From NCBI GenBank assembly GCA_963971425.1, contig OZ020526.1:434001-498000 (forward strand): 64,000 nt of DNA, read 5' to 3'. Position numbers and translations under genes: made by a program. Shown one piece after another: positions 10,930-20,624 of this stretch; the first letter of the stretch is position 1; every line of letters begins with the position of its first letter. This DNA is from Bryoerythrophyllum caledonicum. Its lineage: Eukaryota; Streptophyta; Bryopsida; Pottiales; Pottiaceae. The notes under the pieces are model-generated. The model saw only the letters and a program-made list of their open reading frames with translations, did not search any database and was not told the DNA's origin.

Positions 10930-11653
10930 GTGCATATTCAGCTCAAGTCGAGCTGAATATGCACAATTGGTTGATCACGAGGTGCATATTTAGCTTGGGT
11001 AGAGCTGAATGTGCACGTGCAATTTTGAATGATGTGCATATTCAGCTCGACTCGAGCTGAATATGCACAATTGGTTGATCACGAGGTGCATATTTAGCTT
11101 GGGTAGAACTGAATGTGCACGTGCAATTTTGAATGATGTGCATATTCAGCTCGACTCGAGCTGAATGTGTAGAGTATGATGAGCTTTGTGTGCACATTCA
11201 GCTCGACTCGAGCTGAATATGCACTTCCGGCTCATTAGTATGAGCACAAATGATTGATCGTAATGTGTACATTCAGCTAGAGAGAAGCTGAATGTGCATC
11301 TTGATTTCAGCTATGAATGCATATTCAGCTCGACTCGAGCTGAATATGCACAGTCTAATGAGCTTTCTGTGTACATTCAACTTGACTCATAATGAATATA
11401 CACGTTCAGTTCACTAGTTCATGGGCGTTACATTAATATTTATCAGCACATTCAGCTTGACAAGAGCTTAATGTGCACGGTAAAACATTTGTGTGCACAT
11501 TTAGCTCAAGTAAAGCTAAATGTGCAATAGAAATGATAAAAAACTTCAAACAATTGCAAGTGGTAATACAAGATTTGAAACTTCTTGATGGAACTACACC
11601 TATGCAATTAAGTGTCGTATTGCATATTCAGCTCGACTCGAGCTAAATATGCA
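10930..11653. repeat. Cluster of about twelve palindromic units
   Basis: Units lie at about 10930-10964, 10982-11016, 11034-11068, 11086-11120, 11138-11170, 11190-11224, 11265-11299, 11318-11350, 11370-11404, 11447-11479, 11494-11525 and 11621-11653. The best ones have a 16-bp arm TGCATATTCAGCTCGA, one central C, and the exact complement of the arm. Others carry mismatches in both arms, some compensated (CATTCAGCT with AGCTGAATG, or CATTTAGCT with AGCTAAATG). About 10930-11030 and 11034-11134 are a direct duplication holding two units each. The cluster ends about 80 bp upstream of the ParB-like gene's start codon. Confidence 0.92.
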
Positions 11654-11732
11654 AAGTTAAGAAAAAATTGTAATACATTCAGTACGTATAATAAAATCTG
11701 AATTCACTTACGGACTCCATTGCAGAAATCCA

Positions 11733-14700
11733 ATGAACGACCAAGAAGTCCTGGATCAATACTATAAACCAATAAGTATTGCGATCGAGTCCGACGACGG
11801 AGAGGAGCACGAGTTACTCAACTGCTACGAGCTTCGAGATCCAGAGAGGCATGAGGCGTGGGGGTTCGAACATATCGGTCACTCTAACAGCTTGGTGTTG
11901 ACTCACAAATTTCGAGGCATGGATATGTTCTTGCACGTTTCACCGAATGAGAAGATAATCGAGTTTGACCACCACAAGAAGTTCCTCGTGGTTAAAAGTG
12001 AGACGACAAGTGAAAGTAGTCTTCAGTACACGGTTCTCATCGACTGCATGACTCAAGTCTTCAGCCTTGATCCCTTTCTCGACAGTATTGAGAACTCATT
12101 ATTTGAGTCAATAAAGAAGGACATCCTCAAACAGCAGGACGAAGATTACTGGAAGAGCAGCATTGGCGGGCCTCTTCGCGCTAAAGCTTTGTCGTCAAAG
12201 TTGACAAGTCTCCTTCATGCAATGGCAATGAAGGTTCTTCAAAACTCGCAGACCTCATCCGAGATGACTCCGGTGAAGGTCTCTCGTAGGACCGAGAGTG
12301 GCAATGTCAGCCAAGGCGATAACACTGGACAAAAAACTGCAGCGGCTCGAACTGGCAAGGTTAATCCGAGGAAGTCGTTGTCTACAAATCCAACGCCACC
12401 AAAGAGGCAGCGTCGATCACTTGCTCCGGAGGCTTCAACTCGAAGAGCACTAAAATCTAGTGCAAAAAACCAAGAAGTTGGTAAGCCAGACGTTGAGGCC
12501 AGCATCGTCTCTGCGATCACCGATTTGCCCCACGAGTTGCGTCCTGGAGAAGCCATTGACTACGGAAATGCATCCGAAGTGTACGAAAAGTTCTGGACAG
12601 ATTGCCAGGACTGCTTCCTCTACGACCCTGACATGAAGAAGGAGTTGGATGTGCGGCAGTTATCACCAGCACCAGAGGACTGGACAATTCGGGCCTTTGA
12701 GAAGAAGGGCATGGACGTGGTAATGAATTACCTCATAAACATGCCCGATAAATCCATCAAGCAGACGCTTTGCGTGATGCCGATAACAAACGAGAAGCCT
12801 GATGGAAACTGGGAAGACATTCGAAAGGGGAAGTTCTACATCATAAGTGGCCAACATAGCGTGGCGGCAAGCTTAGCGATGATGGCGGATGAATCTATTG
12901 ACGAGACCACAGTGAGACACTTTCGCGTATGGAAGTGCTTTGTCGTATGGTCCGATGACAAAGAGAAGCTGCGTAAGATCTCGGCATTCTACAACCGAGT
13001 CAATCACTTGTCCGTCTTCAAGCCAACGTGGTCGACCAACATCCTATCTGCACGGTCGACATGGACTAATCTAGGTCGCCCAACACCACCACAGAAGAAG
13101 AATACCCCGGGTGGCCGTGGAGCTCCAAGAGTCAACGACAAGGCGTATAAGGTTAGCAATCCTGATTACGATTGCATATTCAGCTCGACTCGAGCTGAAT
13201 ATGCAAACCTTGGCGAATGCATATTCAGCTCGACTCGAGCTGAATATGCACACCCATGTCAACAATTGTTCTGTATTACTAAGATTATTGTTATGCCTCC
13301 TGCAGGAGTTCATTGAGGCCATTCAACGTCGGTTTGCCTGCATTGACGTTGCAAAGAACCAGCAGTATGCTAGTAAATCTAGTCAGGTTCCTCAGCTGAC
13401 TCTCTCAAATGAGGTCAAGATTATCACGTCGCCTGATTCTACTTTCAATCTCTGGCGAGATGTGATGGCCGCAAGCGCTCAAGGCGACTTGATTGACGTT
13501 GACACCAACCCCTTGCGCAAATTCAAAGACAACCTGAAGTCGACGCCAGCGAAGGATGGTGGTCTGAATCGAGAGTTCTTCAAGTGGCTCAATGGCCTCA
13601 CTGATGCAGATCATGTGAAGTTGTTGAACCACATTTTGAACCGCAGCGGACCAAAACGGCGACTGCAGTATCCGAAGGTGGTCATCAAGACACCAACCAG
13701 TGTATTGGATAGTAATTACACGGCTTTGGAATGGATCGAGCGGCGCAAGAGGAAGAACGTCGTCCGTAGGGAGTTGCAGAAACTAAAGCCTAGTCTTGCA
13801 TTTTTTGATGCAAACAAGAATTTTGTTCCTGGAAACTGGAAGCGTTTTAAGCGTGAATATCACGTCTCATCCGCAACCATGAGGGTGCTTGTCGATCAAC
13901 CCGGTGAGGCATTTTTCACTGAGGCGCGACAGCTTCGGAGCAAGAACAAGTCTGCGGAGGAGCTATCGCCGTACGCAAAAGCTTGGTTTAAGTTGTTCTT
14001 AGACAAGCGCCAATATTTTGAAGAAGCGTCCGGGTCTGCATACATCCGAAAGTACAACATCATCAATGATACGTTGGGTGTGTGGCCCGAAAACACATGG
14101 GATCCCCGCGGCGAAAAGCCTCGGCTTGGATTGATCGATTTCAGATCAGCTCCCGGGCAAGATTTAAAGCCAACATCAACGGTGGCTAACCCATTCTTCA
14201 AGGACTTCATGGAGGCATTGCGGACTGGAGGCAGCCCTGGACTGACAGACCCAGATGTCTGGCTATGGATTTGTGGGACCAAGACAGAGGAGAGGCAAAT
14301 CTTCTCCATAACCGAGAAATCCCCATTTGTGGACGAATACGTGACATATAGTTCCGCATACATTCCTGGTAAGTATGAGCGGCTCGATGATCTGTCGAAA
14401 GGCAACAAGTTGTCAAAAGATTCTGTGGAACTTCTTTGGCTAGTCCGTAAGCAGTTAGCTCGCTCTAACTTAGTTACAAAGGAGTATGTCTATCCGCTTC
14501 ATGTTGCAAACACCAAGGTCCGCAAGTACAACGAGTTGGAGTATCGTGTAAACACTACTGAGTTCACGATGGAGTTCTACTTTCAAGTACTCAAAGAATG
14601 GTGCAAACCCGGGGACTTAGTCTTCTCTGCCTTTGGAGGCTCAAAGTTTCTTATTGCATCTATGGTAAGAATTTCTGCCGAGCTCTCCTGTTTGCATATT

Positions 14701-15938
14701 CAGCTTGACTCGAGCTGAATATGCAAGTGCTTCTCGATCATTAGTTCTGAGTTGCATATTCAGCTCGAGTCGAGCTGAATATGCAAGTAGTGTAGTTTCA
14801 TAGAATGCAATTATATGTCGCTTGAGTTAGTTTGATTGATTGCTAGTGTCTCTGGTGTGCCTTGCAGATCGAATCTCTAGAGTGTGCCTGCATCTGCGAG
14901 ACTTCTGAGAGTGATCGGTACGAAAGCAAGGCCAAGTTGGCTTTGTCTCTATGCAAAGCGGATTTCGTTGCCGACGGTTATCCAGTTGACGAGACAAAGT
15001 ACCCTATTAAGCCCCCTCGTGGTAAGGGTAAGGGAAAGAGACGAGTTGATGACGACGATGATAATGAGGAAGATGATGATGAGCAACCTACTGTGGATGT
15101 TACGAGCTCAGATGTTGCGGTAGCTGAACCATCAGACCCCGCTTCTGCTCGCGTTAATGAAGGCGCAGATATTGAAGCATATTGTGCGAATGATTATGAG
15201 GATCTTGCTCTTCGTCGGTCCAGTGTAATTGCAGGTGGTGCTGGTCCATCCAACAATCGGTCGCAGAGTAAGGCTGATTCCTCAGATGGAAATACTGACG
15301 ATGACATTGAAGTGATGGCTTCTGCGCCAACGCCCCCCCACAAGCGCCAACGAACTCCTGTGACGGTTAACTCGCCCGCGCTATCGACGTCCCCTCCCAC
15401 TGCACAAGCTGATATGTCATTGAAGGTCGAGATGCTCTTAAAGAAGGTCGAGGAGCAAGAGAGGCTCAACCAAGAGTTGTCAAGACGGCAGGAAGAGCGC
15501 CAAGATGAGCTCCTTGCAGCGCAGAGAGCCGAGATGGAGCGGAACACGCAAACGATGATCGCTTCTATGTTTGCAAGGTTCGAACAGATGTTGCCACCGC
15601 AGTCCAAGCCGATAGAGCATATTTTAGGTGCAACTCCTGAGGCGGCTGCAAGACCATCGTCTCAAGGCCCTACTGTTATAGAGACGATCTCCTCGTTTAA
15701 AGAGGCGTATGTCCAACAGTCTTTGTTGACATCGGATCCGAAGACGTCTTCTCCTCTTTCACCGCCACAAGCAATAGCCTATGTTGGAGCCGAGCGCATG
15801 GTTTCCGCCGATCCCAGTGTTCAGCCAATCAATGTGATCCCGGTGAAAGAGACTGAAGTTGCTAATGAAGTCAATACACCGAGCAACACTCAAGCATCTC
15901 CAGGACACTCTTCAGGTGGAATTCTCGATGAGAACTAG
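11733..15938 (+). CDS. ParB-like / decayed DNA methyltransferase fusion protein
   Basis: Exons are 11733-13151, 13306-14664 and 14868-15938, all joined in phase 0 with GT-AG borders, giving 1282 residues. The start ATG lies seven bases after a TGCAG acceptor, so a noncoding leader exon probably exists upstream. Residues 1-160 are unrecognised, and 160-270 are basic and low in complexity. Residues 275-473 look like a ParB/sulfiredoxin-fold domain: IISGQHSVAAS at 370-380 occupies the place of the ParB G-x-x-R/H box, followed by FYNRVNH. The second exon reads like a beta-class N6/N4 DNA methyltransferase: LGLIDFRSAPG (747-757) sits where DPPY is expected, and GDLVFSAFGGSKFLIASM (909-926) where the D-PF-GSGTT SAM-binding loop is expected. 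The DPPY motif is lost, so methylation activity is doubtful. The third exon is acidic, then forms a coiled coil (about 15420-15600). ParB-methylase fusions are known from phages and bacteria; a spliced plant version is unusual. The last exon may instead splice onward (see the FCP1-like entry). Confidence 0.7.
13173..13250. repeat. Two perfect palindromes inside intron 1
   Basis: Units at 13173-13205 and 13218-13250 each consist of TGCATATTCAGCTCGA, a central C, and the exact complement. They make up nearly half of the 154-bp intron 13152-13305. One frame through each unit is open (CIFSSTRAEYA), which is why the flanking exons seem to run on into the intron. Confidence 0.93.
14693..14785. repeat. 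Two palindromes inside intron 2
   Basis: Units at 14693-14725 (one arm mismatch) and 14753-14785 lie in the 203-bp intron 14665-14867, the intron that interrupts the SAM-binding loop of the methyltransferase-like domain. Confidence 0.92.
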
Positions 15939-16245
15939 TATATCGAGTATTCTTGTTGTTGTTAATCATGTTTTCCTAATTATTTTCGTACATTAAGTTA
16001 TGTTTGTAAATAATCTTGGATGTTTATTGTCCTTTTAAACCTTGGTTGAGTAAATTCGATGTTGTTTCCATTTCGAATCTCCTTAATCACTTCTCTTCGT
16101 TGTATGATGTTTTCGTCTTGATCCATTTATTTTTTCTTTATAGACTACACTTAAGTTGAATTAAATGTACTGCAGATAAATAGTAGTATATCTCTCTCTG
16201 TTTTTTTCCGTTCAGTCCTTCTCCTTAAGTCATTGTTACTTCTAT

Positions 16246-16278
16246 TGCATATTCAGCTCGACTCGAGCTGAATATGCA
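16246..16278. repeat. Perfect palindrome between exon 3 and the FCP1-like exons
   Basis: A perfect 33-bp unit of the same family. A weaker relative (GTTAGAGTCGAGCTGAATG) follows at about 16388-16411. Both lie in the proposed 574-bp intron 15916-16489. Confidence 0.9.
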
Positions 16279-16489
16279 TTACTTTCTGTATATCATGTTG
16301 TTCTCCCTCTGTGTACATCATATTGAAATTCAAGTTGTCCTCTCCCTTGTGCATCCAATTGTTGAGTACTCATACACTGGCACAATCAGTTAGAGTCGAG
16401 CTGAATGTTAATCTTCTTTAGTATCAAGTGGCGTTGCATTTTTGAGGCATGCTTGTTCATAACCTGTAATCAAATTTGCTGAATTTCAG

Positions 16490-17544
16490 ATGCCCTAAGC
16501 CTCGAAGTCGATTTCATAAAAGATGATGCTGGCTCTTCTCAGCATCCTCCTATGGTTGGTGCAAAGCCCATTGATGCTACTTTGGCCATCAACTCACAGG
16601 TATAACCTTAATCTCACCACTTCATGGCCAAAAAGATTGTGCTGTCTTTTGCAGTGCTTCCTTCTTTGTATAATATTATGTGCTCTATTGTTATATGATG
16701 TTTAATGTTTAGTAACATGTACCTCCACTCTTTCCCATCTGAATTCCAGGTGGTCGAGCCTCTGGAGAGCGTTCATAGCGCTGTAGTCCGTGTTCCTTGT
16801 TCAACCCCTAGAGTGGTCAAACCGTGGTTAAACATTGTGTTTGACTTGAACGGTATATTGTGTGTGTGCGAGGAATTCCGCTTGAGGTCTGCTACGCAAG
16901 CCTTCAATGCATGTTCTCTACCACACTCGGTAAAAGTTCCAGCCAAGGTCGGCCCAAAGCTAGTGTATGTTCGTCCAGGCTGCAAGGCATTTTTGGACGC
17001 TGTTTCCAAGTTTGCATCGATATCGGTCTGGAGTTCGATGAAATTGAACACCACTAGTAGCATCGTCAATTACCTCTTCCCAAAAGCGGCCTCACCAAAA
17101 GTCATATTTGGGCAAGAGCATTGTAGGAGAGTCGTAACTGCTGTGATCCATAATGTACCTCAATATCTGAAAGTTAAGAACTCAGATAAGGAGGTATTTC
17201 TGAAGACGTTGTCGAAAGTCCTATTTACTGAAAAGGGTGTCTCCTTTACGAAGGAGAATACCATCATCATAGATGACAGTCCGTACAAGCACGTCCTTAA
17301 TGATCCGGAGAATGTTCTTCTTGCGGATACCTGGTCCTACAAAGAGGATGGATGGAACGATAAGTTCCTTCTAAATGTCTTGCTTCCATGGCTCCAAAAG
17401 CTCCACAGTAGTGCAGAGTTAGGGCTGCAATCTTTTCGGCGTGGGAATCCCTTTGGTCGTCCAACAATTTGCTCGGATCCATATAGCTTAGAGTACATGG
17501 AATTAACGCACGCGATTATGATATCTGATGGGCTCTCAAATTAG
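16490..17544 (+). CDS. FCP1/NIF-like HAD phosphatase domain, probably 3' part of the ParB-like gene
   Basis: Exons 16490-16599 and 16750-17544 join in phase 0. The second exon encodes an FCP1/NLI-interacting-factor-like HAD domain: motif I FDLNGIL (about 16840), motif II SVWSSM, a Lys-rich segment, and motif IV IIIDDSPYKHVLND (about 17265). The nucleophile Asp of motif I is kept, but the second Asp of DxD is Asn, so catalysis may be weak; plant relatives with DLNG/DVNG are known. The first exon is open upstream to its CAG acceptor and needs one base from a preceding exon. A CAG|GTGG donor at 15915/15916 in the ParB-like gene supplies exactly that phase (G+AT=Asp), giving a 1576-residue protein. 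If the domain stands alone, ATG 16552 gives 280 residues. The joined model is inference. Confidence 0.65.
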
Positions 17545-17840
17545 AAGTTCTCTGGTATCAATCATAAATGTGTTGATGTATTATACTATACATATCTTAT
17601 AAGTCAAGTGGCAGTTGCCAGTTCTTTGATATTTGTTTGTAATTTTCCGTTTGTAAATTGTTGGATTTGTAAGTTTTTGTTTTCTCTTTGCTTCCATGTT
17701 TGAAAAAGAGCCATTAATCATTTTCTCATGTAAACTGTTGTATTGCCACCGTGGATTCTGTTTTGAAGTCAGAAGATTGTGGATATCGAATTCAACGTAA
17801 ACATAATGATTTGTACTCCCGCGGAGCAGCTGATTATTCG

Positions 17841-18796
17841 ATGGACTCTTCGATGGCTCCAGTTGAAGAAGATGAAGTCAACAGCCCCCCACCTAAAATT
17901 TGCATTCGAAAGGTTGCCTCCCGTTCTATTCTTCAACCTCGTCAAATTTTGGGGTCCCCCGGTGTTGATGGGATTTGTGGGAAAGGTGACCAAGTGCTTG
18001 TTCCCGGACGTGAGGAATCATTGTCTCTTCCCCCGCATAGCATGGTATTCCCCCCCTCCCCTTCTCTGTATTTGTCCTAGGTCTTTTTTGGCAATGTGCA
18101 CATTCAGCTCGAATAGAGCTAAATGTGCACAAGTTTCATTTTAACTCTCTTTGTCCCTACGTCGTAGGATCACGCACTTCAAACTCTTGCTGGTGTAATT
18201 CAACCACCTACGACGGTGCCATCAGAGAAAATGCCCTCAATTCCTACTACGTGTTGGCCTGTTGCAACGGTCGGAAATGATGAGAACAAGCTCCAATCTC
18301 TAAGTGGGAAAACGCATTCTAATATTGAGGTTGGTCTTATTTTTTGTTATTGTTTAGTATGTGTTGTATCTTCAGTTGAATACTCATCACTGTTTTGATT
18401 TTGCATGTTTCACGAACACCTAAATTGGACATAATTATTTGAATGGATTCCACATCATGGTGTTTGTGTTTTTTTGACATGTGTGGCTACATATTCAGCT
18501 TGGTTTAAGCTGATTTTTGTGGTCTCTTTTGCTAGGTGCTTCAACCGACTATTGAGCGTCAAAGTGCTTCCCCAAAGCATGGTTTAAACCAAAACTCAAA
18601 GCGTCACTCTCGCCGTCGCCACTCACTTCCTGTGCCTATTGTTACTTGGAACCAACGAATGCAACGCCAACGACTGCAAGAACATATACGGGCTAGTCAA
18701 ATGCCATATACCGGTTACAGCCGCAAAGATGAACTTCAGAGGGGTAGAGATGAGCTGAGGAAATCTAATTCTGGTGACGTGGAGAAGAACAAGTAG
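17841..18796 (+). CDS. Unknown basic protein with palindromes in its introns
   Basis: Three exons, 17841-18044, 18168-18329 and 18536-18796, join in phase 0 and encode 208 residues. I do not recognise the protein. The C-terminal exon is rich in Arg, His and Gln (SKRHSRRRHSLPV, then NQRMQRQRLQEHI), which suggests nucleic-acid binding or a nuclear signal. The start is the first ATG in the open frame; the frame is open back to 17718, so an unseen upstream exon is possible. It follows the FCP1-like part by about 300 bp on the same strand. Both introns contain members of the palindrome family. Confidence 0.5.
18096..18130. repeat. Palindrome in intron of the unknown basic gene
   Basis: GTGCACATTCAGCTCGA pairs with AGAGCTAAATGTGCAC, with two mismatched positions near the centre. 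It lies in intron 18045-18167. A strongly decayed relative (CATATTCAGCTTGG, then AAGCTGA) lies at about 18490-18515 in the next intron. Confidence 0.85.
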
Positions 18797-18818
18797 ATTT
18801 ATGATCTGAGTGGTACAA

Positions 18819-18853
18819 GTGCACATTCAGCTTGGCTATACCAGAATGTGCAT
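18819..18853. repeat. Palindrome downstream of the unknown basic gene
   Basis: GTGCACATTCAGCTTGG and CCAGAATGTGCAT form an imperfect unit about 25 bp after the stop codon. It is the last member of the family seen in the window. Confidence 0.8.
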
Positions 18854-19152
18854 TGACTAGGAATTAATGTGTATGTTTTTGGTCGTAGTAGAAGCCTTTT
18901 TTTGCATGGAAAGGATGATGCATGTTTTGTATATGGATTACTTCTATCATATAATAAATATAGTCTGCAATTAAAGATATTATTTCATTTGATTCTCCAA
19001 TTTGGGTACTGTTTGCCCATACATCTTCATATTATCTTACAAAAATGGTGTTGTACTTCTATTCTAATCATATTTTGCTTCATCACTACGGTAAAATATT
19101 TGGATTACTCAAGAGCGTGTACCTCCTAAATCCCTGGAAATCTCCCAATATA

Positions 19153-19482
19153 ATGAATATGGTGTTTTGTGCTTATTGTGGTTTAGGATTTGTGTGGAAA
19201 GCCGCGGTTTTGTCATCTTGTGGTTGCTTCTTGCATGCTCCAAGCGTGGCGGAACTGATGGCAGGTCAAGATTATAAGTGCAAGAGGTGCAAGGACCCTC
19301 ACCATGCTTCATCACCGAATCATCTCACAGGCCCGTGGGTGGCACAATTTGGGGGACTGATGGAGCCACACCACCATACCAATTGTACTATCTTCTCGAG
19401 CGTATTACGAGCCGCCGACAAGGATGACAACACTCTAGTGAATGACAAAGAGCCTGCAGCTGATTGTGATTCGGCGATTTAG
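19153..19482 (+). CDS. Small zinc-finger-like protein
   Basis: A 109-residue frame starts MNMVFCAYCG. Cysteines and histidines are spaced as CAYC, then CGCFLH, then CKRC, and PHH: two Cys pairs plus a Cys-x-Cys-x3-His cluster, which resembles a RING-like or treble-clef zinc fold without matching a standard RING spacing. The tail is acidic. An upstream in-frame ATG at 19045 would add 36 hydrophobic residues and is less likely. It is co-directional with the ParB-like locus and about 350 bp beyond its last palindrome. The function is unknown; a protein or nucleic-acid contact role fits the fold type. Confidence 0.45.
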   Translation: MNMVFCAYCGLGFVWKAAVLSSCGCFLHAPSVAELMAGQDYKCKRCKDPHHASSPNHLTGPWVAQFGGLMEPHHHTNCTIFSSVLRAADKDDNTLVNDKEPAADCDSAI

Positions 19483-20054
19483 CAAATCGTTGCTTGTGTT
19501 GTGAACATACTGCTAGACCTTATGACACTCAAAGGCTCAATTCACAAACAATGAAGTATAGAACTTTGATTTAAGACTGTTCATGCTGCATTTGTTTAAA
19601 TGTTGACTAACACGTTAGTTAACCTTGTTTATGTAGATGAGTCAAAGTTTTTTTTTAGTATGTGGAACAATTTGTACCTCGACATATTAGTATAAGGAAT
19701 TATTGCTGTAGCAGCTGAAATATATATCTAAAGGGTACGTACACTGTATCAGTCTGTACCTAATTTTTTGAATAAGATTAAGTACTTGGGAATAGGGTAG
19801 CGTGACCACGTTCTCAAATGCACGTGGAATGTATTACAACAATCAAGCAAAGAAGCAGATTAAGCGTTAGAGCAAAGAAACATATTAACTTGGGGCATTG
19901 TCCCATATCGTTTGTTGATGCTGCAGGTGGCCTCGATATAATGAAACGCTCCACATACCATTAATGAATTCATAATCGGCTCTGGTGTATCCGGCTTGTG
20001 TAGGCTCTATGCTTTTGTTGACGTGGCGGCCCCTGGGGTAGTGAGCCGGACTTA

Positions 20055-20290
20055 AGCCTCCTACACAGCCTGCTTTACCACGCTCATAGGTGGAGTTTCT
20101 GGATGGCTGCTCGTTCAAATATTTTTTGGATTTTGCTTTAGCTTTTTCACATTTTCTAAATTTTTTTGGCCTGCTGTACCACGCTCACAGGTACACGCTC
20201 CTAGGTGGAGTTTCTTTGACGACTGTTAGCCTCCTCATAAATTTTTTGGATGTTACACTAACATTTTCACATTTTCTAAATTTTTGGATG
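20055..20290. repeat. Imperfect tandem duplication of about 110 bp
   Basis: Two copies share ACCACGCTCA, AGGTGGAGTTTCT, TTTTTTGGAT and CATTTTCTAAATTTTT (about 20071-20165 and 20166-20285). No gene is supported between 19483 and 20600. Confidence 0.7.
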
Positions 20291-20498
20291 TTGCACTAAA
20301 AATTTATTATTCTTCAATTTTTTTTTCACCGTGTTAAAATTCTGATGATATTTCTAAATCATATATCTAAACATATTCTGGAAGCTATTTTAGAATTATT
20401 TAAAGCCGAACCTTACCCTAGGATACGGTATATATATCATTAGACTAAATGCAAAATACTGAATGCCAACTACCAAACCAAAAGCACTCACTAATACT

Positions 20499-20600
20499 GT
20501 AGTGATTAGTATTTGGTGTATAATTTTATCACTATACTAATTGTCTACTTCACAATTGGTGTACGGGCTTGCATTTAATGTCCACTACATTAAAAGTAAT
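20499..20600. repeat. Copy of the CACTA-like element's right end
   Basis: This stretch resembles 2958-3065, with shared landmarks TTTTATCACTA.ACTAATTG, ACAATT.GTGTACGGG.TTG and GTCCACTACA.TAAA. It therefore belongs to the same dispersed family and carries TAGTG/CACTA subterminal motifs, but only one end is present. Confidence 0.6.
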
Positions 20601-20624
20601 AAATGTTGTAGTATGAATCCAAAC

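Noticed and set aside
18216-19129. Separate short plus-strand genes at 18216-18398 and 18869-19129
   Set aside because: The first is an exon of the unknown basic gene run into its intron; the second is AT-rich, hydrophobic and without motifs.
11733-19482. Whole locus as an integrated large DNA virus segment (FCP1-like, RING-like and ParB-like genes also occur in such viruses)
   Set aside because: No capsid, polymerase or packaging gene is visible and the genes carry spliceosomal introns. The evidence does not reach that claim.
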